Positions 35,650-48,410 of a stretch of DNA of 64,000 nt are shown in pieces. Within the stretch, counting starts at the first letter, position 1; every line of letters begins with the position of its first letter. A model generated the notes under the pieces. It had not been told where the DNA came from. It ran no database searches and worked only from the letters and a program-made list of their open reading frames with translations. The DNA is from Chrysaora quinquecirrha. Taxonomy: Eukaryota; Cnidaria; Scyphozoa; Semaeostomeae; Pelagiidae. Made by a program: the position numbers and the translations under genes. The stretch spans positions 3,095,553-3,159,552 of the forward strand of contig JACTAT010000061.1 in assembly GCA_014526335.1 (NCBI GenBank), in the 5' to 3' direction.

Positions 35650-37560
35650 GCTGAAAGTTACTTAGAGGATTTCTTAGTCGTTTATTTAGTTAACTATGTA
35701 GTTGGTTAATTACTCGCGAATTTCATTTATTTAACTAGGGTAAATAGCAAATATTTTTGCTAGACTGCGCGAAGTGCCTGCGTAGCAGCATTATATTCTT
35801 GCACAAATTGGAATTTTGTAAATTTGTTTGTTTGCGGCACTGTTGTTGCGGTTGCTGTCATGCATTTCTTGTATGTATAAATCAAAATGGCGTGAAAAGC
35901 AAAAACATTGCTCAGTGCTGGAGATGAATGCTCCCCACTTGCATCCACAATGCCGAGACAATGTGGCTGAGGCGCCGCATCTTACGGTGGTTCCCGTTAC
36001 AGGAAATCACTATCCTCCCGTGAATCTTCGGCCAGCCAAGGGGGTGGGACTATCCGGCCCCCAAACCATGTGCTTACGCTTGGAGATCCCGCCAGCTTCC
36101 GACTCACACACTGAATCAATTATGTGATGACATTGTCTTTATACTTTTGGGAAACTAATTGTGGGAAACATTTTATCGCGCATGCGCTAATGTTTTGACT
36201 CTCAGACTTCAATGCTTCTGTTCGAAGGCAAAATTGACAATTAATTGCCCCATTGCCCGCTGTGGCACACTTTGCTTTGCATTCGCAAGTCGCGCGCTGT
36301 GCAGAAAACTGCTGATATGGGTTCTGATTGGCTGGAAAGACAAAGCCATTTGCAAAAATTTCACATTCGCATTTCACTGCGCATTTCACGGCCGTGAAAT
36401 GCAGCTACTGCAATTCATGGGGACAGACTGCCTTCAACATGATCATAGTCAATACAGTAAACACTGTTTATTCTATTGACTGGGCTTCGATATACTCATG
36501 GTAGTCCTCTGCAATACTTGGATTCTACCTCGGAGCATCATTTCCTTAACGATGTTAACAGCTAGCAGTTAAGTTGTTACAGACCCGCTACAGATAGATA
36601 AATAGCTGGTAGGTGATAGTTATTAGTTGGTTAGTCATCTAGAGCTTAGTTAGTCGTTTTGATTTCAGTTAGCTACTTCACTTTGTAGATTAGTTAGTTA
36701 GTTAGCTAGCTAGTTAGTTTGTTCATCAGTTAGTTTATTTGTTAGTTAGTTAGATAGTTGCCCAGTTAGTTCGATATAATTATACAAATTATTCTTCGAG
36801 TAGCATGTGCAAATGAAAGAGAAGCCTTCAGTTCGCCTCCGACAGCGACTTAATTCTTATGATTTTGGTTATGATTTGCCTCTACACAAGCCGTTTCGGG
36901 TAGAGCTATTGCAGAGCATAGGGACAGATGATCAACTCAAGCATCCATGATTGATTACGCGATGAAAGTCAACGCTAATCTAATCCCAACCACAAAACGC
37001 TATTCACTGAACGCCTGAGCGCAACTATATCTTTCCATGGCAAGTACCAATACAAGCGTTGCGCGCAGCATTACCCATCGCCCAGGCCTACACCATCTAG
37101 TTTTTCCACTAAATAACAGTTTAAGGATAACTCTCATCTTTTAATGTTTGAATTTAAAACTTAGCACAACTGCCAACGAATATGGATACAAAACTACATA
37201 TTTAAGTCCAATGATAAGGTTTTCATTTTACGTTATAAAAACTAAGGGCAGATTACACGGGAAAGCTAACAGATAAAGTGGAAAATGCTTTACTTTTATC
37301 ATTCCTCTTAACTTCAATCTAGTAACATGTTGCCTTTTTTTAGACCTTATCTTGTCGTTGTTTAATATCTGCCAATTCTTATAGGTTGAAGTCAACTTGA
37401 ATGAAATGATTTTAACCCATTTTAACCTGGTACACTCATTTTTAAGAAAATTTGCCGTTTTCTTTGTATCAAGGGATTCTTAAGTTTGCATGTATTATTT
37501 TTGTCAGGAAAACGCCAATAAAATTCGTCAAACCCACTGAGGATAACGATATTTGATTTC
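35650..37560. other. Intergenic region without recognised gene
   Basis: About 1.9 kb. A GC-richer block at 35940-36110 breaks the AT-rich background but has no convincing open frame. The rest shows no exon that I can support. Confidence 0.4.
36600..36780. repeat. TTAG tetranucleotide-rich tract
   Basis: Imperfect TTAGTTAGTTAGCTAGCTAG repeats. Confidence 0.75.
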
Positions 37561-37569
37561 GCCAGCAAC

Positions 37570-37800
37570 CGTCGCAGATAATTGATGTCGCAGACTATCT
37601 GCGACTATCGCAGAGGGCCAAATCTAAATGAAGGCCGCTGTTCTTTACTGATTGAGGAAGTTTGCGACAATCGGGAAATGTTGACTTTACAACAGCATCT
37701 TCGACCGTCGCAGTCTGTCTGCGATGGAATTAAAAACCAGCGGTTTTTAGTTAGATTTGTAGTCTTCGACGGTCTTCGATGATCAAAGTTGTGCATTTGC
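37570..37800. repeat. Cluster of GTCGCAGA motifs and small palindromes
   Basis: GTCGCAGA occurs near 37572, 37588 and, as GTCGCAGTCTGTCTGCGA, near 37704. GTCGCAGACTATCTGCGAC is a near-perfect 19-nt inverted repeat. Confidence 0.6.
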
Positions 37801-37963
37801 GACGGTGGCCGAGGAAATAGAACAAGTGAAAACCTGGTGGAAATAACGGTTACTTCTTAAAGTAACCACTTCTGATAAGAGGTTTCTCATAAAAACGAGC
37901 GAAGAAAAGTTTCCTTTGTTTTGCAGCGTTGATAAAAAGAAACGCCAACTCAACAAGTCAACG

Positions 37964-38098
37964 ATTGCTGGCCCCAATAGTTTCACAAAGTTAACAACTG
38001 CTGGCTACAACAGTTGCACAAAGTTAGCAACTGCTGACTACAACAGTTGCACAAAGTTAACAACTGCTGGCTACAACAGTTGCACAAAGTTAACAACT
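37964..38098. repeat. 33-bp tandem repeat, four copies
   Basis: Unit starts at 37964, 37997, 38030 and 38063; core CTACAACAGTTGCACAAAGT. Because 33 is a multiple of 3 it leaves an open plus-strand frame repeating TTAGYNSCTKL, but no gene context supports translation. Confidence 0.85.
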
Positions 38099-38495
38099 GT
38101 TTCGAGCAGAATTTGCAAAAATAAACTCTGAGAAACATTAAAGCTAGTTTTAAATTGCGTCTCGGCCTTGAACACTTTAAAAATATGCAATGAAAGAAAA
38201 TTTACAAAATTTATCTGTACACGAATTTTAAAACAGAGATACAAAATATATAGAAACACCGAAAATCAAAGCAATAAAATTCTTCTTTCCCAACAATTCA
38301 AAAATATGAACAACATCGAGTGGAAGTATAGGAACGAAAGCTTCGTGACTGGCTGAACTTCTGAGTATTTCTGTTATCGTTGTGTTATCTGTCTCAGCAG
38401 TGATGTAATGATGATTTGAAGCCTTGCCAGGTTATCAACTATCCTTAGTCAAGATTATCCGAAATTAATATCCATGTTGATAACAAATTTATTGG

Positions 38496-41234
38496 TTATT
38501 TGTTCAAGCGAACAGTGCAGGGATTACTCATTTGACCTTCTCGGCCGTGAACGTCAATTGCAATTACCGCAAAATGATATGAATTGCCAGATACAAATTG
38601 GGTCAATGTGCATGCCATTGGTAATGGTAATGCTTTAACAACACCTATTTTCTTCCATTCTGATCTTGAAGTTGGCGGATTAGGACTGTCCTGTGACGCG
38701 AAAAGATGATAACATTCGATAACTGGCGTATTTGCCGGCGGCTCGTGTTCAAAATCCCACGAAAGAACGATGCCATTTCCAGAAACGGTTATGTTGACTT
38801 GAAGTTTTGGTGGTGTGACTGGTTCAACTTGACTTCTTGGAACAGTCTGATATGGTGGTGGGGGTTGATGATTTTGTCTTACCCTAAAGTCATTCCCACC
38901 GTGGACAACATTTTGCGCAGCGGGTGCTTGAGCCCTGAAATCTTGATTATTTGGACCTTGTTGGATAATGCGATGTGTATCCCGACTGAAGTTAGGTTGC
39001 ACTTGCGTCAAATAGGCAGGCATAACACCCTGTGGAACATAATGAACAGTCTGACCGGCTGGTACTTGAATGCGAACTGAGCTTCCTGGAGCAACAGCTG
39101 GTTGAGCAAGTCTTATACCACTGCTGCTAGGTGAAAGCATTGGCCTTTGCTGCATGCCATGATGCTGCTTAACTGGCTGAGGTGGCAATGTGGACATTCT
39201 TGGTCCAGTCACCTGGATTGGTGGATTTGTGTAAACTATTTGTTGTCCTGGGATTCTATGATCCCCACCAGAAGACTGAGGATGCTGGGGTGGTAGTCTT
39301 TGCATAACAACTCCTTCTTGCCCCAACTGGACATATGGGGTGTTTGGCCCACCAGGTAGACCCTCATTTGCTGGTAACTTGTGGGGTACATATTTGACCT
39401 GAGGACCTTGCCGAGGGCTAGGAGACTGAGATGTGACATTTGAAAATGAAGAGTTCACATTTTTTGAACTTAGATGAGTTGGTCCTTGAGATATGGTTGT
39501 CCTTGTTTGTACTTCAGGTATGTCTGTTCTTGTCCTTACTATATGACGAGCCATTTGAGGATGTAGATCCTGCTGACGATCTTGAACATTATAAGGATTT
39601 ACAACAGCTGCCTGACGTGTATGGGGAGAAATGGATCGACTTTCTGCAGCAACTGCTTGAAGAGGCATGCTATTTGGGATTTCTGTGTCTTTTACCACAT
39701 GCACATTATCCTCCTAGGAAAGAAAGAAAGGAAAAACAAATGAGAATGCTCACAAATGACCAAAACTTTGAATTGTTTCAGCAACTTGCCTTTAAGGCCT
39801 CTAGAGGAGAAGGCCAACATGACCCAGTTTCTAGAATATCAAGTTTCTTGAGGTTTGACAAGCTTTCTGAGTCAATAGGACACCTTCTTCATCATATTGT
39901 TACAGACTCTGATGCTTAACTAATAACTGACTTGGATGATAACAGCTGAACAAAACATAGATCATAGAAGAAACCACTTACATCTTTTTGAACATTTAGA
40001 AGTCGATCAACTTTATCTTGCAGAATTTTTGTTTTCTCCCGTAATTCTTTGTTTTCTTTATGGAGCTCTGCAAGTTTTCCATTCAAAACACTATCGGCAA
40101 CAGCACCACCAATCAGAGATAGCTCAAGCTGTTTCATTCTTCTGAAAACCAAACCCTTTACAATCTGCAAAAGAACCAACGTTTTCAACCAAAGTGCTTT
40201 TCTATGTCTACTAAAATTTCATAAATGGGACATAGCTTTTGGATCATTTCAAGGAACATGATTAGCCTACTATAGAGAAAAGGTAATTTTTCTGGTTTTC
40301 AGCTTTGTCGGAAATTTTGCATGCTGCATGAAGGCATGGGACCCCAAGTTGAAAGTCCCTTCTAGAGGACGACAGAGTGGGGTGTTTATTTTTTTCAGGT
40401 TTGTCACCCATCCAGATGCTGACTTCACATGACCAAGCTTAGCTTCAGTTGCATAACAGACCGTGACTAAGCCACTAGGCCACTCATTTTACATTCCATG
40501 CAAGTGGGAAGCAAAATTGCAAGGCATTATCAAATTTCAAAATGATCCTATTTTAAGACAAATCTGAAATTTCTCAAGAGAGGATTGGCTTGCAAATATT
40601 TTATGATATCCCAGTTAGAAAAAAAAAACAAAATATATTAAAATATACCATCAGAATCTCTGGCTGTTTAAAGCAACATTAAAAAAAATTTTAATTCATA
40701 CTCATTCTATTAAAGGAAAATTTCAGTCTCACCCTCACAAAGTCGGGAAATGTTTGAGTTGATGCTTCCATTCTGTGAACAACATTTTTTTCATCATGAT
40801 TTTCAAAAGAATTCAATGTAGATCTATCTGAACATAATCGTCCAATAATGCTTTCTAACTTCTGGCCAGATCCATTAGTCAGAGTAGTCTTGTTTTCGAC
40901 CTTCTGTTTGGAGACATTTCTTACATCTGGGGCAGTTTTCATATCGGCTGAATTAGTTGCAGTGAAATTTTCTGCATCAGTATTTGCGACTTGTTGCTTG
41001 ATGTCTGATCCAATATCATTCACTTGTTGTTGCTGACTTGATGCAACATCTGTCAAAAGAAGAAAAATGTATTGGTAAGCTTCCATTGTGCAGGAAACAT
41101 GTCAGAGTAATTAAATTTTCCTTAAATAAAGGTAAGAATAGGTACAAAAAATTAACGTAAATTAGCAACCAACCCCTATCACAGCTGCCTTCTACAAGCT
41201 TTGGTTTCTTTGGATCAGGTGCACCAGTTTCCAT
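38496..41234 (-). CDS. ATF7IP: ATF7-interacting protein-like, with C-terminal fibronectin III domain
   Basis: Four coding exons on the minus strand: 41174-41234, 40733-41049, 39982-40164, 38496-39713, all in phase, 592 residues. The first exon opens METGAPDPKKPK (basic, NLS-like) after an acceptor near 41247, so a noncoding exon or more N-terminal coding sequence may lie upstream. Exon 3 is a coiled coil (LHKENKELREKTKILQDKV). The long last exon is Pro/Gln-rich and closes with a fibronectin III domain containing GIVLSWDFE, SEWKKIG and VKALPLPMACTLTQFVSG, the signature of ATF7IP proteins. In vertebrates these stabilise the H3K9 methyltransferase SETDB1 in the nucleus, and the C-terminal domain recruits MBD1 and other partners. 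It is far shorter than human ATF7IP (about 1270) and closer to ATF7IP2. The plus-strand open frame at 39440-39919 is an antisense shadow. Confidence 0.88.
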
Positions 41235-41247
41235 TTCTGACACCTGT

Positions 41248-44236
41248 TGGTGGGACCAAATTGGCACAAATTTGAAATAATTCTGACAATAAATTATTTG
41301 TCACATAGATACAGTTTTCAAATGGGTAACTGTAGATTTATGTTAAAAAGATAGATAACTATTTATGACATGACATCTATTTTACTCTTTGAAATATCTT
41401 AATAAGAGAACAACAACGACCTTTCTGGAAAATTAATGACGGGACAATAAGAAAACTGTCAAAGATTTTCATTCATTTGATTTTATTTCTTGCAAGTATT
41501 GCTAAAAGCAACACTATTATCGCAATAAAATAATAATGCAAGCTAAAAAGAAAGGAGAATACTTTCACTGCAAGCATTGTCGCTGCAAACAACGCAGTTT
41601 CGATGCACGGCCTAGCCATGTAGACAAAGCAATGCCGCCTAATCTGCTTATCAATGCAGCAATGGCCTTTTGATACGAATCGAACTGTAACGAAGAAATA
41701 TGTTCCTATTTACGGCGTAAAATCCAAAATAACACTTTCAGATCATTCTTACCATATAAAATGTTTATCAGTTTAGCTTGTCTTCGAAAACTTGATAAAT
41801 AAAATAGCAAACAACATGTTTAATGATGATGAAATTTTGAAAGATCAACGGATGACTACTTTCAACTTCGCATTTTGGACAAGGAATTCCGTAGAGACAA
41901 AACCTGTGAACCATCCAAGCAAGATTAGCAAAGTTCACGCTTATCATGACCATATTTTTAATTCATATGTCCTTTTATGGACATGCTAACCCACGTGCAG
42001 CTGATGAATATGACAGATAAACAATAGATTAAAATTCCGCCATTGTTCAAAACTATTCAAGTATTAAAACCGCGTGATAATTTCAACGCAACTCTGATTC
42101 CTGAGTGACAGTTGGTTTCCGGCCTAAGGACTATTGCGGCATCTTTGTCATGCAATCACCGTCAATTATGAGTCACGCTGTAAGCTGATTTTCAGCAGTT
42201 GAACGAAATGAAATTATCCAGGGAAGACCATGAAATTCCCAAAGCATGTTTATCCAAATAATGTTTGCCAAAATCTATGAAATCTATTAATAAAAGTAAA
42301 ATGAAAGTCCGATACCTCTATTTCATATTCATACAAACCTGTATTTTTGCATGAGAAGTTGTCCCATTGAATATTCGCCAATATTCGTCAACGAATGCTC
42401 ATGATCTTGCAAAAAAGATGCAAAACTCTCGACTCAAACTTTCTCTTCCTCCTTCCTGCTCTTTGGATTTGAAGATGAAGCTATCCGATCTCCAACATTG
42501 TGACATCTCAAGATCTGTTCATTTTCCTCGATTCATTCCTTTGTAAAGATGCTATTTTTAGCACATGATGCATCCTTTAGGTATGCTTATTGCTTTATTA
42601 TTTTCAGTTACCATAGGCAGGTGTTCTGTGAAAGGATCCAAAGGTTGCGGAAGCCAGTAGATGCAGTCGGAGATGTGGAAGCTTATCTGTAACCCCCGCC
42701 TCCCCGCGACGTCGTCTGTGAAAAAGCTGCCGCTTCGACCATACATTCTCTCCTTATTTCAAAGCCTTTGGCGCAGTCGTCAACTCTTTATTCCAGGACA
42801 AAGGATTGACAAGAGCTAGAGCGTGCTTTATTACTGCAAAATGCTTTTCAAGAAAGCAGAAAGAAACGAGGGAGTGACCCTTAATAAGGGACTATTGCCA
42901 ACAGTTGCGTTATTGATTATGATGAATAACCTTTTCTCTTCTGCAACTCATGGGGTCCCTTCCCTCAACAAGACAATGCAACCGCGCAGCCTGCCTGGAT
43001 ACATGTATAACAACTCCCCCTATTTCTTTTTAAGTCTTGCCCAGCTCAATATTGTAAGAACACAAGATAAAAAAAAAATATCTTAAAACCTTGAAAAGTT
43101 AGCTTTCTACAATTGTCTATTGCTTCTGCATGATAAAGTCATAAAACGTCTAACAAAACAGTCTGTTTGAACTTCAATCAAGAGGACTTAAGCTCGGGAA
43201 TTTTACTTTTGTTTTGCGGACGGAAAGAATTACAAGAATAAGCCGAGGAAAAGAGGAAAAGTTACAGATCCAAAAAGGCAGAAAAGGAAATTTCCTCAGA
43301 TAACTGCTGGAGGAAATAATATAATTGAAGTTAGACATAATTTACTTCGCCTTTTCTTCGTATCAATATCATGAAGGATTTTCTTTGAATCCGAGTTTTT
43401 TGAAATCTTCCGGGGCCATCAAGTCTCTAAAAAAAAAAAAATTTTTCTTTTGCGTGTTATTCATGTAAGTTAACTAACCAGTTGTAGTGAAAAAAGATCG
43501 TCATTTTTTAACTGAAGAAATAATCAAAAGATGCGTGTGAAAAGAGTCATGAAGATTCAAGTGTTTCTTACCTATCCATTCTACATTGTAAATATGCCTT
43601 TGATTCCGGTATACAAACTTCATAATTATTTTTGTTCTTCTTCAGGCAAGACATATAGGTCTGCATAAAATTTTTGCACTCGCCTGAAAGAAAATTTTTG
43701 CATTTAGTTCATATGTAGTTGAAAGAAATGAGCATGGAATTTATTTCTTGGGGCTTCTATTTTACAGATCACAAATGGCATTTGCAACATTTTACTTTGT
43801 GACAAGTTTTTCTTCCGTTGTGGCGATTTTACACGCCGATTTGCAGGTCCGCGTGAATGCAGTTCTTGATTGACAGTAACCTGCTGAATCATCCCAAAAG
43901 GATTTTTAAGTTCAATTTAACAATTTGCAAAAAGAAAAACAAAGAAAAGAGAACAACTAGGGATTATCTAAGCGTACCATCATGGTCTAGTGGAAAACTT
44001 CCTTTTGCAGGTGGCGTTCTGCTGAAAATTTTCTGGGGTTGATTTCCTGGATTCATGTTGTGACCATACTGGAAGACGCCTATTCTTTGAATGAAAAAAT
44101 ATAAACAAAGTTCCCTCTTTTTATTCAGCCTCCTTCTGAAAAATGTATGCATTTTGAAATCGAGGGTAACGCAATAGGGCATCTTTAATTTAAAATATTT
44201 TTCCTGCATTTTGGGTTTCAGCTGCAGCAAGCAAAA
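41248..44236. other. Intergenic between divergent ATF7IP-like and TEFM
   Basis: About 3 kb with no exon I can support. A plus-strand frame of 87 codons at 42823-43086 lacks any recognised feature. There is a 13-A run near 43430. It probably holds both promoters and 5' noncoding exons. Confidence 0.4.
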
Positions 44237-45943
44237 ATGCTGCAAAAATGGAGATCAGTATGTCTCTTTGACGCAAGGCGAAAGTTTTCAAGGACATTTC
44301 TTGTTTTTCATTCACGTAGGAAAACAGAACACACGTTGGAAGATCGGATAATAGACAATCAAGTTCAAGAAAAGGTTGCTACAATGCTTTAAATTAGAGG
44401 ATATTAAAATAGACGAAAACTAAACTAAAGTTGAAATAAATAATGATCTATCTTCTTAGCTATGTATCGGTAATATATATATCTAATCATTTTATCCAGA
44501 ACGCAGCAGATTTTTATTTTCAACTTTTTTCTTAGGTTTTAGAAGATCTAAATTCTCTTAGTGAAGAAGATTTGATCAAATTCAAACACGTGGGCAAGGA
44601 AAAAGCTGAAAGAATAGCATCATACAGAAAAGAACATGGCAAATTCCAATCCATTGAAGAATTAGAAAATATTTCTGGTTTTACGCTTTCAATTATTCGA
44701 TCCTTTAAGAAAGATGGTTTTGTGGAAAGGAAGAAATCGCATTATGCACATATCTTAACGCCAGATGAAGCGAATGTACAAAGCCTTTCATCTTTTGTCT
44801 TTGAGAATTTTAAGTAAAATTTCACCCATCTAGAAGTAGGGTTTTTGATCTTTTATTGTCATTTTTCTGCTAGAAAATAAAGTCATTGACATCAATAAAC
44901 ATAGGAAGAATGGAGATTGTCTGGTGTAGCCTTTCAACGACATACAAGGTTCTTGATTGGAAGAGCGCCGAGTTAGAAAGACAAAAGCAATACAGACCAA
45001 AGATTTTGATAGAAAATGTAACTACACTACAATTTTCTATTTTCTTTATTTGGTTGAGGTGAACTTAAAAAGTGTAGATCTCGCTCAGTGGTTGCTATAG
45101 CAGGATAGATCAAAGGTTGCAGATATGGAGACGACAGAAAACTTAGTCGCGCAAATACGGTTTGCGATAGAAAAGCTTGAGGCTGCAGCGCATTGGTTTG
45201 TCTGAACGTATCTGAAAATGAAAAAGAATCATCGGCGAAGCATGAATAATTTGGTTTCTGCTGCTGCAAAGACAATTCTTTTGTCTTCTCGCAAGCGCTA
45301 GATGCAAACGGACTTCGTAATCGTTATCTTTGGACTTTGTCAGCGCTTCTCTGGACTGGATGACAAACTTAGCTGAAATTGCGTTGTTTTCTTTTTCTCT
45401 CTGTAGGTGAGGAATATTCTACACCAAATACCAAAGACGGATATAAATATCGTTGAGCTACAAAGTTACAAATCAGCTTCAAGAAATCCTTCAGTCTTCC
45501 CACAAATTTTGCACAAGAGATTAACTGAAGCTGTCATACACGCTCTTTCACCCGTGCAGACATATTCATTTGATCCAAATGTAGTCAAGCGGCATTTCTC
45601 ATTGCCAAAGAGCTTGAATAAGCAATATTATTCAATGACAGTGGTGAACGATCTTCTTCAAGAGGCAATTAAGGACTCTTTTATTCAAGATTATGAAGAT
45701 GATGACATTAACGTTGATGGACATGATGGTTTAGAAGGTGCCAGAGATGTTGTCCATTCAATATTATCAGAGAGCAATGATCAATCGAGCTCTGCTTCAT
45801 CAAATAATCAGGTATCAAAACAGCTGCAAATGCCAGAAAAGCTGATTGATTATTTTCACAATCAGAAACAAAAGGATTGTTTAAGTGACTCACTATTGCA
45901 GGCTTTAACATTTCTGCAACTTGATATCTTGGACAGGAGATAG
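44237..45943 (+). CDS. TEFM: Mitochondrial transcription elongation factor
   Basis: Four exons, every junction in phase 0: 44237-44374, 44536-44775, 44874-45017, 45407-45943; 352 residues (human about 360). Exon 1 (MLQKWRSVCLFDARRKFSRT) is rich in Arg and lacks acids, a typical mitochondrial targeting peptide. Exon 2 carries the helix-hairpin-helix pair: LNSLSEEDLIKFKHVGKEKA then YRKEHGKFQSIEELENISGF. Exons 3 and 4 form the RNase H-like fold (IGRMEIVWCSL, VLDWKS, VFPQILHKRLTEAVIHAL, SLLQALTFLQLDILD). In vertebrates TEFM binds POLRMT and makes it processive, and the RNase H-like domain is catalytically inactive. The exon 2 donor (AAT|GTACAA) was chosen because reading on to the TAA at 44815 would break the alignment with exon 3. 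A 5' noncoding exon was not identified. Confidence 0.9.
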
Positions 45944-46089
45944 TTTTGTTACCATAGCAAGTAGACTTTTCTCTGTAATTGCTCCTTGTGTTTGTCTCCT
46001 AAACTTCTATTACCATATTACTGCAGAGTGATTGACAGCAGAAGCGCTTTTTCCTTTCATATATTGTGGTGCAATAAAGTTGCAGCTCT

Positions 46090-46299
46090 GCGAGTACTTG
46101 CAAATATGCGACCTGGTCAGAATGTTGCAACCTTGTGAAACAACACTATAATCATGCAATAGGATATTGCAGATTGCTAACAAGGTGTTGCAAGCGAGTA
46201 CTTGCAAATATGCAATAGGGACAGAATGTTGCAGCAAGCCCGTGAAACAATGCTGTATCATGCAATAGGATGTAGCAGATTGTTAACAAGGTGTTGCCA
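46090..46299. repeat. About 104-bp tandem duplication
   Basis: GCGAGTACTTGCAAATATGC begins both copies (near 46090 and 46194). Both end in AACAAGGTGTTGC. Moderately diverged; lies between the convergent TEFM and RPS15A genes. Confidence 0.75.
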
Positions 46300-46561
46300 C
46301 CTTGCAACTCTACCCAGGCAGGGTTTGACAGGAAATCCATCACTTGTTAATACCATCTGCAACCGATGCAAGCTATTGTAATAGTGGCATTCTTGCAACA
46401 TTCTGTCAAATGCAATAGCACTCTACGACATTATAGGACTGATGCTTTAGACTAAGTACTGCACTAAATTGCTCATACCAGTTATCTTTGTGATAAAATT
46501 CTAAGAAAAAGGAAGCAAAAAAAGCCAAGATATATTGCATTATTTTTTTATATACATTCCT

Positions 46562-48063
<1,502 letters not shown>

Positions 48064-48410
48064 GATGGCTAGAAAAGAGACAAATTGTCACATTACGACC
48101 ACAGAAAATTACAGACCTCAAACATACAGGAAAGTGCCCCTCAATTTAGGCCATGGACAAAAATGTATTTCTGAGGGAAATACAATGGTCTGTTAACCAA
48201 ATAAAGAGAAGATAAGGTAAAATAAATTATACTGTGTGAAATTAAATCATAAAACGCGAGATATTATATGGAGTAGATAGGATTATAGTAGCTTCGTGAA
48301 CTGAACACTCACCAGTCAGTAAGGGGACTAAAAAGAGAACGGGAAGGCCCGTCCGCGCATGCTGTAAAATGTGGGGGACTGGGCCCAATAACAACGAGTA
48401 ATCCAACTCT

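Noticed and set aside
39440..39919. 159-codon plus-strand open frame
   Set aside because: It lies antisense to the last ATF7IP-like exon and its intron; the minus-strand protein has a clear fibronectin III domain and splice sites, while this frame has no recognised feature.
42823..43086. 87-codon plus-strand frame as an N-terminal TEFM exon
   Set aside because: No match to a presequence or to TEFM, and no donor in phase; the exon at 44237 explains the N-terminus better.
44776..44817. Extending TEFM exon 2 to the TAA at 44815
   Set aside because: It would leave exons 3 and 4 unattached; the GTACAA donor joins them in phase and restores the RNase H-like fold.
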